Source: Paenibacillus pini JCM 16418
GTDB lineage: Bacteria; Bacillota; Bacilli; Paenibacillales; Paenibacillaceae
Assembly: GCF_000576305.1 (NCBI RefSeq)
Contig: NZ_BAVZ01000018.1
Span: 1 to 64,000 of the forward strand
Direction: 5' to 3'
DNA: 64,000 bases
Shown here piece by piece: positions 62,186-64,000 of the stretch (the stretch's first letter is position 1; each line of letters starts with the position of its first letter). Position numbers and translations under genes: made by a program. The notes beneath the pieces were generated by a model. The model was given only the letters and a program-made list of their open reading frames with translations. It was not told where the DNA came from and searched no databases.

Positions 62186-63738
62186 ATGAAAGTGGAGAAT
62201 ACATTAAAGGGTGGGCAGGGGATTGTAGAGAAAAAGAATAACAAAATCCTTGTCATGATTGGCCTACTCATAGGAATTATATTTTCAGAATTAGATGAAA
62301 CAGTCGTCAGTACTGCGATGCCGACGATCATTCGTGAACTTGGTGGGCTGTCTCTGTATGGATGGGTAGCTGGGGTTTATATGCTTGCCATGTCGGCATT
62401 TATGCCAATTTTAGGAAAATTAGCCGACTTGATGGGACGCAAAAAGATTTATTTACTAAGTATGACCTTATTTATCGGGGGCTCGATTGTGTGCGGATTA
62501 TCCCATTCCATGATCTTATTATTAGTGGGACGCGGCATTCAGGGAATCGGCGCAGGCGGTTTAATGCCACTTGCGATGACGATTTCGAGCGATCTTTTTC
62601 CAGTGGAGCAGCGGGCTAAAGTACAGGGCATTATGGGACCGGTCATGTTTATTCCCATGCTGCTGGGGCCGCTAATGGGTGGGTTTTTCGTTGATCAAGT
62701 AAATTGGCATTGGATCTTCTTTGTAAATATTCCAGTTGGCGTAATTGCCGCAATTTTCTTGGCTATCGGACTTCGAGAGACGAAGCGAGTGAAGAAGGTG
62801 ATTATTGACTGGGGCGGAGCATCTTTATTGGTCGCGTCCATTGTTTCGTTGTTAATCACACCTGTGCTTGTTCAAAATAGTGGGTACGCTTGGTCTTCGC
62901 CGCTTATTACCGGATTGCTAGTGCTCGGCGTTGTCCTGCTAGGAATTTTTATATGGGTAGAGTCCAAAGTAAAGGAACCTATCGTTCCGTTGCACTTATT
63001 TAAAAACCGCAACATTGTTGTTTTATCTGCAATTGTATTTATTGTGGGCTTTGGGCTGATGGGGGCTTTCTCATCATTTCCGTATTTCGGGCAGAATGTG
63101 TTGGGGCTCACGCCAACAGAATCTGGTTATTTGCAGCTACCCATGATGGTGGGTGCCGTAGCTACGTCCATCGTTTGCGGATTCTTGTTAACAAAGGTTC
63201 GCTATCGTGAAATATTTGGCATCGGATTTATCCTGCCAGTTATCGGTTTTTATCTCTTCTCGCATATTAGTATAGATACGACGGTTATGCAGATTTTGAT
63301 TTTCTTTTTGATCTCGGGTCTTGGCATGGGCGTTCTGTTCGGAAGTGACAATCTGATTGTTCAAGAGTCAGTGGAGAAAGAGCATGTTGGGGTTGCTTGG
63401 CAACTGTTCCCTTATTTCAAACGATTGGTGCAACGATCGGTGTAAGTTTGTTCGGCAACCTCCTATCCTCGACGCTCATGTCGAAAATAGGAAGTTTAGG
63501 CTCACAGCTACCTGAGAGCATAAAAGGGCATATGCAGGATTTGGCCGCAGGTGGTATACCTAAAGATCTTCCAACCAATCTGGTCACGACGGTAAAAACG
63601 ATGTTCGTAGAGTCGTTCCAGCATATCTACATGTATTCTTTTGTCTCAATGATCATCGTGTTTATATTATGCTGGTTCTTGAAGAAAGAAGTGCTGTCAT
63701 CAAAGCCTAAGGAAGATCAGGTAGAAGCTGGGGCATAA
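62186..63738 (+). pseudogene. DHA2-family MFS multidrug exporter, frameshifted near the C-terminus
   Basis: The frame from ATG 62186 (AAGGAG 5 bases upstream) shows the DHA2/EmrB pattern LDETVVSTAMPTIIREL, the loop LADLMGRKKIYLLSM and PGIGAGG-like IQGIGAGGLMPL. It reads into unrelated WQLFPYFKRLVQRSV after EKEHVGVA and stops at 63445. The other frame (from 63397) continues with MATVPLFQTIGATIGVSLFG and the last helix. One extra A in GTTGCTTGGCAAC, near 63396, gives HVGVAMATVPLFQ and a continuous 517-residue, 14-helix protein. The break removes the last helices, so the exporter is inactive if the break is real. Confidence 0.87.
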
Positions 63739-63744
63739 ATGATG

Positions 63745-63761
63745 GATGTCATCATGACATC
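63745..63761. repeat. Short perfect palindrome after the MFS gene
   Basis: GATGTCA-TCA-TGACATC lies 7 bases after the MFS stop and 113 bases before nos. There is no T-run; it may be a weak terminator or an operator for nos. Confidence 0.35.
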
Positions 63762-63873
63762 GCTGATTCACATGAGATAAGGTTCACGAATATATCAACT
63801 CTTCAAGGGTACTGCGGCTTATTTAAGCTTATAATAGAACAGTGCTAGGGTTATATAGTCGAGGTGAATATTT

Positions 63874-64000
63874 GTGAAGACACATGGCAAACTGCTGCAG
63901 GAAGCAGAAGATTATATTGTTACTTGTTATCAGGAACTTGGAAAAACAGAACAAGACATGACCAATAGGATTTTGGAGATTAGAGCCAGCATTGAAACGT
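63874..64000 (+). CDS. nos: Bacterial nitric oxide synthase, N-terminal 42 residues (truncated by window end)
   Basis: GTG 63874, with GAGGTGA 6 bases upstream, starts a frame that stays open to the window edge. Residues LLQEAEDYIVTCYQELGK followed by RILEIRASIET match the N-terminus of Bacillales NOS oxygenase (EA-FI-CY-ELGK-E, then RL-EI--EI). The enzyme makes NO from arginine using haem and tetrahydrofolate/biopterin with a borrowed reductase. A TATAAT at 63830-63835 may be its -10 box. The haem Cys and the rest of the enzyme lie outside the window, so the call rests on 42 residues. Confidence 0.75.
   Translation, partial: MKTHGKLLQEAEDYIVTCYQELGKTEQDMTNRILEIRASIET

Overview
The window looks like a chromosomal segment of a Gram-positive, spore-forming, low-to-moderate GC Bacillales bacterium, most likely Paenibacillus or a close relative. 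The inference rests on protein families: LipL, YdjO-type zinc ribbon, DUF4023 micro-protein, AdeR/Ald pair, CotSA-like glycosyltransferase beside a YheC/YheD ATP-grasp protein, YwbI/CidAB, cydABCD on one operon, an SLH-anchored exoenzyme and bacterial NO synthase. No rRNA, tRNA, CRISPR array, prophage or intact insertion sequence was seen.

Layout. 1-4.2 kb: 5' end of lipL (reverse), a soluble chemoreceptor, peptide deformylase with a small membrane protein, YdjO-like protein, a GNAT acetyltransferase with no normal start, and a decayed IS1182-type transposase tail. 4.3-10.8 kb: CodA-like deaminase with divergent LysR regulator, ald with divergent adeR, a glycosyltransferase. 10.9-14.7 kb: a two-subunit ABC exporter preceded by a promoter with an operator-like palindrome and a 12-codon leader ORF; its second subunit carries two frameshifts. 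14.9-19.3 kb: 1475-residue surface phosphatase. 19.4-27.2 kb: AraC/GyrI-like regulator, frameshifted DedA protein, DUF4023, spore-coat-type glycosyltransferase and frameshifted YheC/D, ABC-2 type transporter, small unknowns. 27.3-35.3 kb: chemoreceptor and cydABCD (cytochrome bd oxidase and its assembly ABC transporter) behind two Rex/FNR-like dyads. 35.5-42.8 kb: TetR-MFS pair with matching operators, small proteins, fumC, secreted alkaline phosphatase, hydrolase. 42.8-52 kb: LtaS-type enzyme, gdhA, nuclease-helicase fusion, oxidoreductase, cidAB and divergent LysR regulator. 52-56.3 kb: MarR plus second heterodimeric ABC exporter. 56.5-64 kb: secreted 5'-nucleotidase/cyclic phosphodiesterase, TetR with divergent MMPL exporter, DHA2 MFS exporter (frameshifted), and the first 42 codons of nos.

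Themes. Four efflux modules, each with its own visible control sequence (leader/operator, TetR operator pair, MarR repeat array, TetR palindrome over a promoter), plus a fifth exporter behind an 11-bp tandem repeat, make this a drug/stress-efflux-rich segment. Three secreted phosphoesterases point to phosphate scavenging. Cytochrome bd, alanine dehydrogenase, glutamate dehydrogenase and fumarase form the metabolic background.

Quality caution: four genes are broken at five places, and every break is repaired by adding one base. That uniform direction suggests single-base deletions from sequencing as much as real decay.
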